From Bacteroidales bacterium (GTDB taxonomy: Bacteria; Bacteroidota; Bacteroidia; Bacteroidales; UBA932), in the NCBI GenBank assembly GCA_017445015.1, contig JAFSVL010000080.1, forward strand, positions 17,978 to 81,977: DNA of 64,000 nt, written 5' to 3'. The notes beneath the pieces are model-generated. The model was not told the DNA's origin. It ran no database searches and was given only the letters and a program-made list of their open reading frames with translations. Shown one piece after another: positions 35,087-42,721 of the stretch; positions within the stretch are counted from its first letter, which is position 1; every line of letters begins with the position of its first letter. Both the position numbers and the translations under genes were made by a program.

Positions 35087-36238
35087 ATGGATAACGAGAC
35101 GATACAATATGATTGCTTCCGGGGCTGCACGGTGGTACATGATGCGGACAGCGGAGAGACCCGCTGCTCTTATCGTGAAGGCTGCTGCAAACTGGAGTCG
35201 CGCAACTGGCTGAAGGGAAACGAGGACAGTTCGAACCCTGACCTCTTTGAGGTGCGGTTCAAGAATACCCGGAAAGGGATTTACCGGAATGATTCCGGAC
35301 AAAACATAAAGGTCGGGGACATGGTCATCGTCGAAGCGGCGACGGGGCACGACCTGGGCATCGTGACCCTTTCCGGTCCCGTGGTCTTCCGTCAGATGAA
35401 GTGCAAGGGGGTTCCCGCGGACGGAGAATTCAAGAAAATCTATCATAAGGCCCGCCAGAACGACATCGAAAAATGGCAGCAGGCCATCGCGCGGGAACAG
35501 GAGACGATGATTGCCGCCCGCCGCATCGCCGCAGAACTCGGGCTGGACATGAAGATCGGCGACGTGGAATTCCAGGGCGACGGCACCAAGGCCATCTTCT
35601 ACTACATCGCCGACGGGCGAGTAGATTTCCGGCAGCTCATCAAAGTCTTTGCCGATGAATTCCGCATCCGTATCGAGATGAAACAGATCGGTGCGCGTCA
35701 GGAAGCCGGGCTTATCGGCGGCCTGGGCGTCTGCGGGCGCGAATTGTGCTGCACCAATTATGTAACGACCTTCAAAAGCATCTCGACCGCCGTGGCCAGA
35801 TGCCAGGACCTTTCGCTTAATCCCCAGAAGCTGGCTGGGCAGTGCGGGAAACTCAAATGCTGCCTGAATTACGAGGTGGCGACTTACCAGGATGCGCAGT
35901 CGCGCATTCCGCGCGTGACCGGGCCGCTGGAGTTCGAAGACGGTCAGGCGTGGCTTCGCAAGACGGATATCCTTCGCGAGAGGATGTATTTTTCTTACGA
36001 AAAGGGCTCCGATGCGGTGACGTATCCGCTGGATGCCGCCGAAGTGCGTGAAATTATCCAGATGAACCGGAACGGCATCAAACCGGAGTCGCTCAAGAGT
36101 GATCCGGAGCCCGCGGCGCCCGAATTCGTGACCGCGGTAGGGGATGATTCCATCAGCCGTTTCGACCGTCCGCGCCGTTCCAAATCCCGGGGCCGCGGCA
36201 GGCGTCAGCGGGGAGGCGGAAACCGGGGAGAAAAATGA
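35087..36238 (+). CDS. ricT: PSP1-domain protein RicT (YaaT-like)
   Basis: The 383-residue product carries a PSP1 domain (about 45-260). It has several cysteine clusters: C-C near residue 30, C-G-R-E-L-C-C and C-G-K-L-K-C-C-L-N-Y-E (about 215-260). These fit the iron-sulfur-binding RicT subunit of the Bacillus RicAFT complex, which promotes RNase Y-dependent mRNA maturation. Bacteroidetes have the PSP1 protein next to holB and gldH, but partners RicA and RicF are not seen. The basic Arg/Gly-rich tail (about 360-383) may bind RNA. It overlaps gldH by ATGA. Confidence 0.88.
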   Translation: MDNETIQYDCFRGCTVVHDADSGETRCSYREGCCKLESRNWLKGNEDSSNPDLFEVRFKNTRKGIYRNDSGQNIKVGDMVIVEAATGHDLGIVTLSGPVVFRQMKCKGVPADGEFKKIYHKARQNDIEKWQQAIAREQETMIAARRIAAELGLDMKIGDVEFQGDGTKAIFYYIADGRVDFRQLIKVFADEFRIRIEMKQIGARQEAGLIGGLGVCGRELCCTNYVTTFKSISTAVARCQDLSLNPQKLAGQCGKLKCCLNYEVATYQDAQSRIPRVTGPLEFEDGQAWLRKTDILRERMYFSYEKGSDAVTYPLDAAEVREIIQMNRNGIKPESLKSDPEPAAPEFVTAVGDDSISRFDRPRRSKSRGRGRRQRGGGNRGEK

Positions 36239-36633
36239 GAGCGCTTCTGCCGGTGCTTTTCCTGACGGCGGTCTGTGCCTGTTCCCGTCCGGTCTCCGAA
36301 GAGTATTTTATCCTGAAGGGAAATGCTCCGGACGGGGTATATGCCTTTACGCTGGATCTCTCGGACACGACCGTCACCTACGACATTTCCTTTTTCCTCC
36401 GTCCGGACAGGCGGGATCCGTCAGGTTTCCCGCTGACGGTATCCTGGTATCAGGGGGATTCGCTGCGATATACGGAAAACCTGTTCTTTCCGGCCGGAAA
36501 GGAGACAGCCCCGTATCGCAGCGGCGTGCGGATGGCCGATCCGGGGGAGTGGACGCTATGTCTGGAACCCTGCTGCCCGCCGGCGGGATTCAGCGGTATC
36601 GGGGTGATCAGCAAACGCAATGGGACACGATAA
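36235..36633 (+). CDS. gldH: GldH-family lipoprotein
   Basis: The 132-residue product has a lipoprotein signal ending at Cys16 (V-C-A-C). In Flavobacterium johnsoniae GldH is needed for gliding. In Bacteroidales without gliding the gene is retained, in the same holB-ricT-gldH order, with unknown function. Short size, a single domain and context support the name more than motifs do. The start overlaps the ricT stop, and the end overlaps trmB by 14 bases. Confidence 0.72.
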   Translation: MRALLPVLFLTAVCACSRPVSEEYFILKGNAPDGVYAFTLDLSDTTVTYDISFFLRPDRRDPSGFPLTVSWYQGDSLRYTENLFFPAGKETAPYRSGVRMADPGEWTLCLEPCCPPAGFSGIGVISKRNGTR

Positions 36634-37306
36634 ATTACGGAAATTCGCGGAGAACGAGACCTTCTCCTGTCTGATACAGCCCTCGGCGCAGGAACTGCTG
36701 CGCGACGGCTTCCTGAACCTGCACGACCATCCCCTGAAGGGCAACTGGAGCCGGGAGGTGTTTCACAACGATGCACCGATTACCTTGGAACTGGGCTGCG
36801 GAAAAGGGGAGTACACCCTCGATCTGGCCCGTCGTTTCCCGGAGCGCAATTTCATCGGCGTCGATATCAAAGGGGCAAGGTTATGGCGCGGAGCCAAGAC
36901 GGCGACCCAGGAGGCGCTGCCTAATGTCGCTTTCCTGCGGACGCGCATTGAATTTATCGGCGCCTTTTTCGCCCCGGATGAAGTCTCTGAGATCTGGCTC
37001 ACCTTCTCGGACCCTCAGCCCAGCAGTGAGAACTCCCGGCTCAGTTCCCCGGTATTCCTGGAGCGCTACCGGAAGTTCCTCGCTCCGGGAAGCCGGATCC
37101 ATCTCAAGACCGACAGCCTCCTCCTGCACCGCTATACGGTGGATGTGTGCCGGGAACAGGGGCTGGAAATATTGGCCCGGACGGAAGACCTGTATGGAGA
37201 AGAACGGCGTTTTGACCCCTGGCTCTACGAAGTGCAGACCTTCTATGAAAAGATGTTTCTCGCCAGGGGGATGGATATCACCTATCTGTGCTTTTTGCTA
37301 AAATAA
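36620..37306 (+). CDS. trmB: tRNA (guanine(46)-N7)-methyltransferase
   Basis: TrmB makes m7G46 in tRNA variable loops. The 228-residue product has the SAM motif L-E-L-G-C-G-K-G-E-Y, acidic F-I-G-V-D-I-K-G-A-R-L and a T-F-S-D-P-Q-P active-site box where many homologues have F-P-D-P-W-P. The C-terminal T-x-x-Y-E region is Y-E-V-Q-T-F-Y-E-K. These match the Bacteroidetes form of the enzyme. It is followed after 28 bp by tRNA-Ala. Confidence 0.92.
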   Translation: MGHDKLRKFAENETFSCLIQPSAQELLRDGFLNLHDHPLKGNWSREVFHNDAPITLELGCGKGEYTLDLARRFPERNFIGVDIKGARLWRGAKTATQEALPNVAFLRTRIEFIGAFFAPDEVSEIWLTFSDPQPSSENSRLSSPVFLERYRKFLAPGSRIHLKTDSLLLHRYTVDVCREQGLEILARTEDLYGEERRFDPWLYEVQTFYEKMFLARGMDITYLCFLLK

Positions 37307-37316
37307 AGAAATTTTG

Positions 37317-37324
37317 TATCTTTG
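37317..37324 (+). promoter_or_regulatory. -7 box TATCTTTG with -33 TTG, for tRNA-Ala
   Basis: TTG at 37295-37297 with a 19-bp spacer to the box; the mature tRNA begins 10 nt after it. A near-perfect Bacteroidota promoter inside the trmB 3' end and gap. Confidence 0.75.
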
Positions 37325-37334
37325 CAGTCCCGTT

Positions 37335-37407
37335 GGGGTATTAGCTCAGTTGGTAGAGCGCTAGGTTCGCAATCTAGAGGTCAGGGGTTCGACCCCCCTA
37401 TGCTCCA
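37335..37407 (+). tRNA. tRNA-Ala (anticodon CGC)
   Basis: A 73-nt cloverleaf. The acceptor GGGGTAT/ATGCTCC includes the G3-U70 pair that marks alanine tRNAs. The D-stem is GCTC/GAGC, anticodon loop T-T-C-G-C-A-A, T-arm AGGGG-TTCGACC-CCCCT and discriminator A. CCA is not encoded. The CGC isoacceptor reads GCG only, fitting a GC-rich genome. Confidence 0.95.
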
Positions 37408-37414
37408 CAAAAAC

Positions 37415-37440
37415 AGCAGGCTTCGGCCTGCTTTTTTTTT
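37415..37440 (+). terminator. Rho-independent terminator after tRNA-Ala
   Basis: AGCAGGC-TTCG-GCCTGCT (37415-37432): a 7-bp GC-rich stem with a stable UUCG tetraloop followed by nine or more T. Confidence 0.92.
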
Positions 37441-37484
37441 ACCTTTCAAGATGAACGGGGTCTAAATCATATAGAACTGTTCCT

Positions 37485-39395
37485 ATGAAAAGAATGTCTT
37501 TGCTGCTCATGGCCATGAGCGTGAGCGTGTGGGCCCAGGCCCAACTTCCCAGAATCGTCTGCGACGAGACCTGTCGCACGGAGTATCAGAAGACGCAGGC
37601 GGAAGCGCCCGCTTCCGCCGCGAAACCCAAGGCGCCGGCCCCTGCCCCCAAAGCCGCCCCGCTTCCTCGGCCTGCCTCCGTTCCGGGGTATGCCGTAGTA
37701 TCCCCTGTGGGGCGCGCCAGTGTGGAAATGATAAGCCAGGCGCCGAGGCTCGCTTCCCTGGACGGGAAAACAATCGCCGTCGTCGGCGTAAGTTTCATGA
37801 CGGGGGTCACCCATCCGGAAATCAAGCGGCTCATTAAGGAGCATTACCCTTCGGCCAAGGTCCTGCTTCTGGATGAAATCGGCTTTTCCGGCCCCTTCCC
37901 GGCTCCCGGCGTCACCCGCAGGCAGCACGAAGAATTCAGGCAAAAACTCCTGGATATGAAGGTGGACGCCGTAATTTCCGGGAACGGCGGCTGCGGCCTT
38001 TGCACGCCGAAGGAGACGGGGTCCTGTATCACCGCCGAATATCTCGGCATCCCTTCCGTCATCATCGCCGGTCCGGGATTTTCAGACCAGGCAAGGTACA
38101 CCGCCCGGAACAATGGCGTTCCCGTCATGCGTGTCGCGCAGTACCCCGGGGCCTTTGCGGCGGACTCCGAGGAGACGCTGCTCAAAAATACCCGGGAAAT
38201 CCTGTGGCCGCAGATCGTGGATGCGCTCACCCGCCCCATTACCGCAGAGGAAACGGCCCTGGCGGAAAAAGCCGGAAACGGGGATATCCGTGACGATGTA
38301 TTTTACGGTACGCTCGAGGAAATCGACAGTTATTTCCGGAAGCAGAACTGGACGGACGGCCTGCCGATCGTGCCGCCGACCTTTGAAAAAGTGACGGAGT
38401 TCATGAAATATACGCCGTATCGTTACGATGAGACCGTGGCGGTCCTGCCCATCGCCCACCGGGACACCAAGGCCTGGCATGTGGCCGTCAATGGCGTCAT
38501 GGCGGGCTGCCGGCCGGAATATATGCCGGTGCTCGTCGCGCTGACCAAGGGCATGGGAGACGGAAATTTCCGCCGAACCCTGGCCAGCACCCATGCCTGG
38601 GTACCCTATTGCTGGATCAACGGCCCCATCGCCCGGGAACTGGGCATCGACTGCGGCCAGGGGCAGATCAACGAGGAGGCCAACGTCGCCATCGGCCGTT
38701 TCATGAACCTGGCGCTGATGAACCTCTGCGGCTATTATGTAAAGCAGGACCGGATGGGTACTTTCGGTTACCCGATGCCCTGGTGCCTGGTCGAGGATGA
38801 AGAGGCTTGCAGGCGGGTCGGCTGGCAGCCTTATCACGTCCGGCGGGGTTTCTCGGCGGAGGAAAGCGTCGTGACTGTAGGATCCACCCTGCTTTGGGGG
38901 AACAATATGGCACCTTCCACGACCGATCCGCAAAAAGTGATGGAGCTCCTGGCCTGGGATATCTCGCAGCGCTGCCAGTTTGCGCTGGGAAGCGGCCGTC
39001 AGTTCACCTTCCGGACCATTTTGATGACGGAGCCCGTCGCTGCGATTCTGGCCGGGAAGTACCGTTCTCCGGAAGCGTTGGAGCGTGCGCTTGTCGAGAC
39101 GTCCCGCCGGCCGCTCAGGGAGCGCGCCTTTGCGAACTATTATGCCAATCCCGGCAGCCGTAAAGACGGCGGAGAGCACAACCTGCGGCAATACACGGCC
39201 CATCTGGGCAAAACGGAAGGCGCCAAAATGACCGCGACGCCTCTCTGGTATGATGCTTCGGACGCCTCCCTGAACACCGTTCCGACGATGAAACCCGGGA
39301 TGACCGCCTTCATCATTACCGGAGATGCCGCCCGCAACAAGGTCCAGACCATGCCGGGCGGAGGCTATGCTTCGGTCAAAGTGGAACTGCCTTAG
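37485..39395 (+). CDS. Secreted UGSC-like (seleno)protein homologue with Cys in place of Sec
   Basis: The 636-residue product has a signal peptide (about 1-20) and an Ala/Pro-rich linker (about 40-67). An N-terminal alpha/beta domain (about 95-265) matches the UGSC-type family: V-V-G-V-S-F, then C-G-L-C (170-173) where selenoprotein members have U-G-S-C, then S-C-I-T-A-E-Y-L-G-I-P-S-V. A larger C-terminal domain (about 280-635) has D-G-L-P-I-V-P-P-T, a conserved-type N-G-V-M-A-G-C (Cys342) and P-I-A-R-E-L-G-I. No in-frame TGA is present. Biochemical function is unknown; redox chemistry at the cysteines is inferred. Its stop overlaps the stop of the convergent LuxR gene. Confidence 0.68.
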   Translation: MKRMSLLLMAMSVSVWAQAQLPRIVCDETCRTEYQKTQAEAPASAAKPKAPAPAPKAAPLPRPASVPGYAVVSPVGRASVEMISQAPRLASLDGKTIAVVGVSFMTGVTHPEIKRLIKEHYPSAKVLLLDEIGFSGPFPAPGVTRRQHEEFRQKLLDMKVDAVISGNGGCGLCTPKETGSCITAEYLGIPSVIIAGPGFSDQARYTARNNGVPVMRVAQYPGAFAADSEETLLKNTREILWPQIVDALTRPITAEETALAEKAGNGDIRDDVFYGTLEEIDSYFRKQNWTDGLPIVPPTFEKVTEFMKYTPYRYDETVAVLPIAHRDTKAWHVAVNGVMAGCRPEYMPVLVALTKGMGDGNFRRTLASTHAWVPYCWINGPIARELGIDCGQGQINEEANVAIGRFMNLALMNLCGYYVKQDRMGTFGYPMPWCLVEDEEACRRVGWQPYHVRRGFSAEESVVTVGSTLLWGNNMAPSTTDPQKVMELLAWDISQRCQFALGSGRQFTFRTILMTEPVAAILAGKYRSPEALERALVETSRRPLRERAFANYYANPGSRKDGGEHNLRQYTAHLGKTEGAKMTATPLWYDASDASLNTVPTMKPGMTAFIITGDAARNKVQTMPGGGYASVKVELP

Positions 39396-40840
39396 ATCAG
39401 CCCGAGTTCGCGGGCGCGGCGTATCATGTCGGTGACGTTCTTCACGCCCATCTTCATGTAGATGTTCTGACGGTGGCGGCTGACAGTGTGCACGCTGACG
39501 AAGAGCTTTTCCGCGATTTCGGAAGAACTGAGTCCTTCCGCGCACAACTGCACAATCTCTATTTCCCTGTGTGTCAGGCCTACATTTGCGATTTCGCGGC
39601 TGCGCTCGACAAGCAGGTTTCCTATGTAGCCGGCCACGTCCTCGTTGAAGGTCTGTGCCTGTCGGGCTATCTGGTCGCAATGCTTCCGGATTTCTTCCGG
39701 CGTAAGCCCGGCGGCCTGTTTTGACAGATTCCTGATGGTCTCGATCTGCGAGTTTGACGGGTTTCTCAGATCATGGGAAAGGAAGTCTATTATCTGCTCT
39801 TTCGTGGCGTTCACATTTTCGAGTTCCCGGTTGCGGCGGCGCACTTCCCGCGCGCAGATGAGCACGAGCATGGCTCCTGCAGCCAGCAGCAGGGTGAACA
39901 GCGAAAGGATGAGTATCTGTAGGTTGCGTTTTTCAATCTGCCTTTTCGCCTCACGGGTTTCGTAGCGGGTTTCTATTTCCTGCAGGGTTTCGTCAGCCTT
40001 CTGGCGGAAATAGAGCTGGGTGTACATGTTCTGCCGCTCATAGCACAGCTGCATTTCGTCATAGCGGCCCAATCTCGGAAGAACTCTCATCAGGCGGTCG
40101 TATGCCTGCATTCGCGAGAGGTAGTCGTTGTCCCCGCAGGAGTCTATGATGGCATTGCAGAGGTCCACCATCTCTTCCCAGCGGCCTCCCTGCTGATAGT
40201 AGCGCGCACGGAACTGCGCTCCTTTTCGGAGCAGTTTTTCAAGCCCCGCGGCACGGGCTGTGGAATCGGCCATGTCGAGGTACCTGCCGGCCTCGCGGTA
40301 GAACGTTTCTTCGGGAGGGTTGTTCCAGCGGTTCTTGTTGGTGAGCAGGCTTGAGATGATATACATGGCATTCGCCTCATTTTCAGCGTTCCCGGCCTTG
40401 TGGGCCTGGACAAGGGCCTCGTGCGCATAGCCGAGCCCTTCATCGTTCCGGTTGAAATCCGGCGAGACCTCGACGTAGGAACATATCTGCGCCTTGATGA
40501 TAAGTGCCTGGGAGAGCAGGTCGGGCCAATTGCCGCTGAGGGCGAGATTTTCAGCATCCACGGCGTGCATCCATGCAACGGAATCCCTGCTGGTGGCGAT
40601 GCCGGCTCCGGCAAGCGTTAGATGCGAGCGACATTCATACCGCGGAAGGACGGCCTCCCTTGCCGCATCCAATGCCTGTGCAGCCAGGCCGGTCGCGGCA
40701 TCATAGTCCTGCCTGTCTGCCGCTGAAAGGCTTTCCGAAAGGAGGGTTTCGCACTTTTCGTCCGCGCTGCGGGGAGAGGGTGAACACTGCCAAAGCACGG
40801 CCCAAGCACACATCAAACAAAATCCGAGGCTATGTTTCAT
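39392..40840 (-). CDS. Membrane-bound TPR regulator with LuxR-type HTH and a histidine-kinase-like H-box
   Basis: The 482-residue product starts with a signal-like segment with a lipobox-like Cys19. A TPR-type helical sensor region follows (about 25-290), then one transmembrane helix (about 305-328). A coiled segment contains F-L-S-H-D-L-R-N-P with His356, the pattern of a histidine-kinase dimerisation H-box. The C-terminal LuxR/FixJ DNA-binding domain (about 418-482) carries L-T-H-R-E-I-E-I-V-Q-L-C-A-E-G-L-S-S and I-Y-M-K-M-G-V-K-N. No ATPase domain is encoded. Divergent placement next to the fimbrillin-like gene suggests local control of it through the inverted repeat between them. Confidence 0.85.
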   Translation of the reverse strand: MKHSLGFCLMCAWAVLWQCSPSPRSADEKCETLLSESLSAADRQDYDAATGLAAQALDAAREAVLPRYECRSHLTLAGAGIATSRDSVAWMHAVDAENLALSGNWPDLLSQALIIKAQICSYVEVSPDFNRNDEGLGYAHEALVQAHKAGNAENEANAMYIISSLLTNKNRWNNPPEETFYREAGRYLDMADSTARAAGLEKLLRKGAQFRARYYQQGGRWEEMVDLCNAIIDSCGDNDYLSRMQAYDRLMRVLPRLGRYDEMQLCYERQNMYTQLYFRQKADETLQEIETRYETREAKRQIEKRNLQILILSLFTLLLAAGAMLVLICAREVRRRNRELENVNATKEQIIDFLSHDLRNPSNSQIETIRNLSKQAAGLTPEEIRKHCDQIARQAQTFNEDVAGYIGNLLVERSREIANVGLTHREIEIVQLCAEGLSSSEIAEKLFVSVHTVSRHRQNIYMKMGVKNVTDMIRRARELGLI

Positions 40841-40877
40841 GCCTCCAAGATACACAATTGCGCATCCTTTGCCTAAT

Positions 40878-40917
40878 AATAATCATAATAGGGTTGAAAA
40901 ATGGTTATTTATGATTA
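40878..40917. promoter_or_regulatory. Perfect 10-bp inverted repeat between the LuxR regulator and the fimbrillin-like gene
   Basis: ATAATCATAA (40878-40887) and TTATGATTAT (40908-40917), centres 30 bp apart, about three helical turns. It lies in the divergent intergenic region 23 bp upstream of a -7 box (TAAATTTG, 40940-40947), so it is a candidate operator for the LuxR-type regulator. Confidence 0.5.
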
Positions 40918-40939
40918 TGCTTCTTGATTTTCCGGAGGA

Positions 40940-40947
40940 TAAATTTG
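40940..40947 (+). promoter_or_regulatory. -7 box TAAATTTG for the small ORF and fimbrillin-like gene
   Basis: Fits TAnnTTTG and lies 24 nt before the ATG of the 41-codon ORF. No well-spaced TTG was found; a regulator-dependent promoter would explain a missing -33 element. Confidence 0.5.
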
Positions 40948-40971
40948 CAGCCTTTACATTACCACTCGTAT

Positions 40972-41097
40972 ATGAAAACAGATATGTTTCAAAAACAGTA
41001 CATCGCACCTTTGTGTGAAGAGGCGGACCTCGCGCCCGAGAGCGCAGTCCTTCAGGCCAGTATTCAGGACTTCGTCGACGGGGGTGAACTTTCCTAA
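40972..41097 (+). CDS. Small 41-residue protein or leader peptide upstream of the fimbrillin-like gene
   Basis: ATG at 40972, stop TAA at 41095-41097. The peptide has M-K-T-D-M-F-Q-K at the start, Q-Y-I-A-P-L and a C-terminal Q-D-F-V-D-G-G-E-L-S. In Bacteroidales, short proteins with Y-I-A-P near the start and an acidic/glycine-rich end are common near surface-protein genes; the likeness is from memory. It shares a promoter with the next gene, whose start is 14 bp after this stop. There is no signal peptide. Its function is unknown. Confidence 0.6.
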   Translation: MKTDMFQKQYIAPLCEEADLAPESAVLQASIQDFVDGGELS

Positions 41098-41110
41098 ATC
41101 TTATAAAAAG

Positions 41111-42721
41111 ATGAAAAAACCAATCTTTGCAGCAGCATTCGCGGTGCTGGCTCTGGCTGCATGCCAGAAGATCCGGGAATCCGAAACGGTTCAGGAAGCC
41201 ATTGAAGTTAATGGGATAGAGGTAAAGTTGATCGCTACAATCGGCACCGGCGCCAAAGTCACCTATACGGATGACACCAACAGCCTCAAGGCTGCCTGGG
41301 AAGCGGGGGACAAGGTCTCCGTCATCAGCCTTGATTCCGGCGGCGGAGTGCTCCACAATGACATCTTCACCGCAGACGCTGCCGGCAAGAGTTCTACTTT
41401 CTCCGGCACCTTTACGGGCGCAGCCGATGCCGCCGCCGTTGTTGTCTACTATCCTGCATTTACGGAAGGCACACTCGAGACAGGCATGTCCACCGTCGCA
41501 GACGATGCGGGTTATCCCTATCTGGGCAATCTCCAGTCGGGCTCCTCCAAGTTCGGCATCATGAACGTCTCAGGATATTATCACGCATACGCTACGCCTG
41601 TGGCAATGGACCAGACGCCCGGTCATGTCTGGAAGTATACGATAATGAGGGGTGCCGCCGACCTTGCCGGTCTCAAGGAAGCTACACCTGTGATGACGGT
41701 AAGCCTGGAGCACCTGAGCGGCGTCTTCAAGATTTCGCTCAACCTGCCCGTTGCCGGCATGACCGTCAACAGGATTTCACTCAACTTCGGCAGCAACAGT
41801 TGTTTTTATGCCGGCAATACCTTTTCTGTCAACCCCGGCACGCCCTTGTCCAGCGGTTTCTATTACTCCTCGACTTCGGCCAGCATGAGATGCGGGGCCC
41901 TTTCGGCGCATCAGGGAACAGGCATTACCTTTGCGGGAACCGCCGGCACGCTGTATTTCCCGATTCCGGTCAACCCCAACAGAAGATTCTCGAACCTTGA
42001 ATCAGTGACGATTACCTGCGGTAGCGACACGTATACCGTTCCCACAGGCTATACCGGCGAAACTGAGTTCTCTCCGGGCAAAATGTACAGGATGAACGTG
42101 ACGCTTCCCAAGGTGGTCATGCAGCACAGTTTCGACAAGGATAACTTCAGTACTACCGGTACAGAAGGCATATGGTGGGGGCCTTATGATGATATTTGTC
42201 TCAAACCCCTGAGCCTTGACGGTGTTGACAGGACATGGACCTACGAAAGTTCCGACACGGAGGCCGCCACTGTCTCCTCTGACGGTGTCGTAAGCCTGAA
42301 AGGTGCTTCTGTAAGCCCGAACTCTGCAAACCATTATAGTGTGGTGTGGGCGGATGCAACCATCACTGCAACGTCTGGGGACGGCCGGGTCCTGAGCACC
42401 CGCGTTGTCGGATCGGTTTATTATCAGGCATTCGTCGGCTGGTGGGAGTATCTTCCTTATACGAAGAAGCTTTCTGTAGGAGCGACCAGCCCGCTGAATA
42501 TGAATTACCAAACGGGTACCGGCGGTACCCGGACGCTTACCACCACCGAACATTCCGGCTTTACCCTTTATTCGAGTGACCCTTCAGTGGCTACCTGGAC
42601 CGTTACAGACGAGTGGCAGTCGGCCATCACCGCTGTTGCTGCCGGGACCGCCACCCTCAGCATCGGAATCCCCGACGATTCCGGTATCGTAATTACTGTG
42701 GCAAACGTTACCGTGGAGTAA
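41111..42721 (+). CDS. Fimbrillin-like lipoprotein with C-terminal Ig-like domain
   Basis: The 536-residue product has a lipoprotein signal ending at Cys18 (A-L-A-A-C). The N-terminal part (about 25-340) fits the fimbrillin family A/Mfa-like layout: I-G-T-G-A-K-V-T-Y-T-D-D-T-N and L-K-A-A-W-E-A-G-D-K-V-S-V near the start, V-V-V-Y-Y-P-A-F, and F-S-P-G-K-M-Y-R-M-N-V-T-L. The remainder (about 345-536) has Ig-like (BIG2-type) features such as S-D-P-S-V-A-T-W and A-A-G-T-A-T-L-S. It is likely a surface or pilus-related protein. The end overlaps the convergent S46 peptidase gene by 14 bases. Confidence 0.78.
   Translation: MKKPIFAAAFAVLALAACQKIRESETVQEAIEVNGIEVKLIATIGTGAKVTYTDDTNSLKAAWEAGDKVSVISLDSGGGVLHNDIFTADAAGKSSTFSGTFTGAADAAAVVVYYPAFTEGTLETGMSTVADDAGYPYLGNLQSGSSKFGIMNVSGYYHAYATPVAMDQTPGHVWKYTIMRGAADLAGLKEATPVMTVSLEHLSGVFKISLNLPVAGMTVNRISLNFGSNSCFYAGNTFSVNPGTPLSSGFYYSSTSASMRCGALSAHQGTGITFAGTAGTLYFPIPVNPNRRFSNLESVTITCGSDTYTVPTGYTGETEFSPGKMYRMNVTLPKVVMQHSFDKDNFSTTGTEGIWWGPYDDICLKPLSLDGVDRTWTYESSDTEAATVSSDGVVSLKGASVSPNSANHYSVVWADATITATSGDGRVLSTRVVGSVYYQAFVGWWEYLPYTKKLSVGATSPLNMNYQTGTGGTRTLTTTEHSGFTLYSSDPSVATWTVTDEWQSAITAVAAGTATLSIGIPDDSGIVITVANVTVE

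Noticed and set aside
37485-39395. Selenocysteine (in-frame TGA) in the UGSC-like protein
   Set aside because: The motif codons encode Cys-Gly-Leu-Cys and no in-frame TGA is present before the TAG stop.
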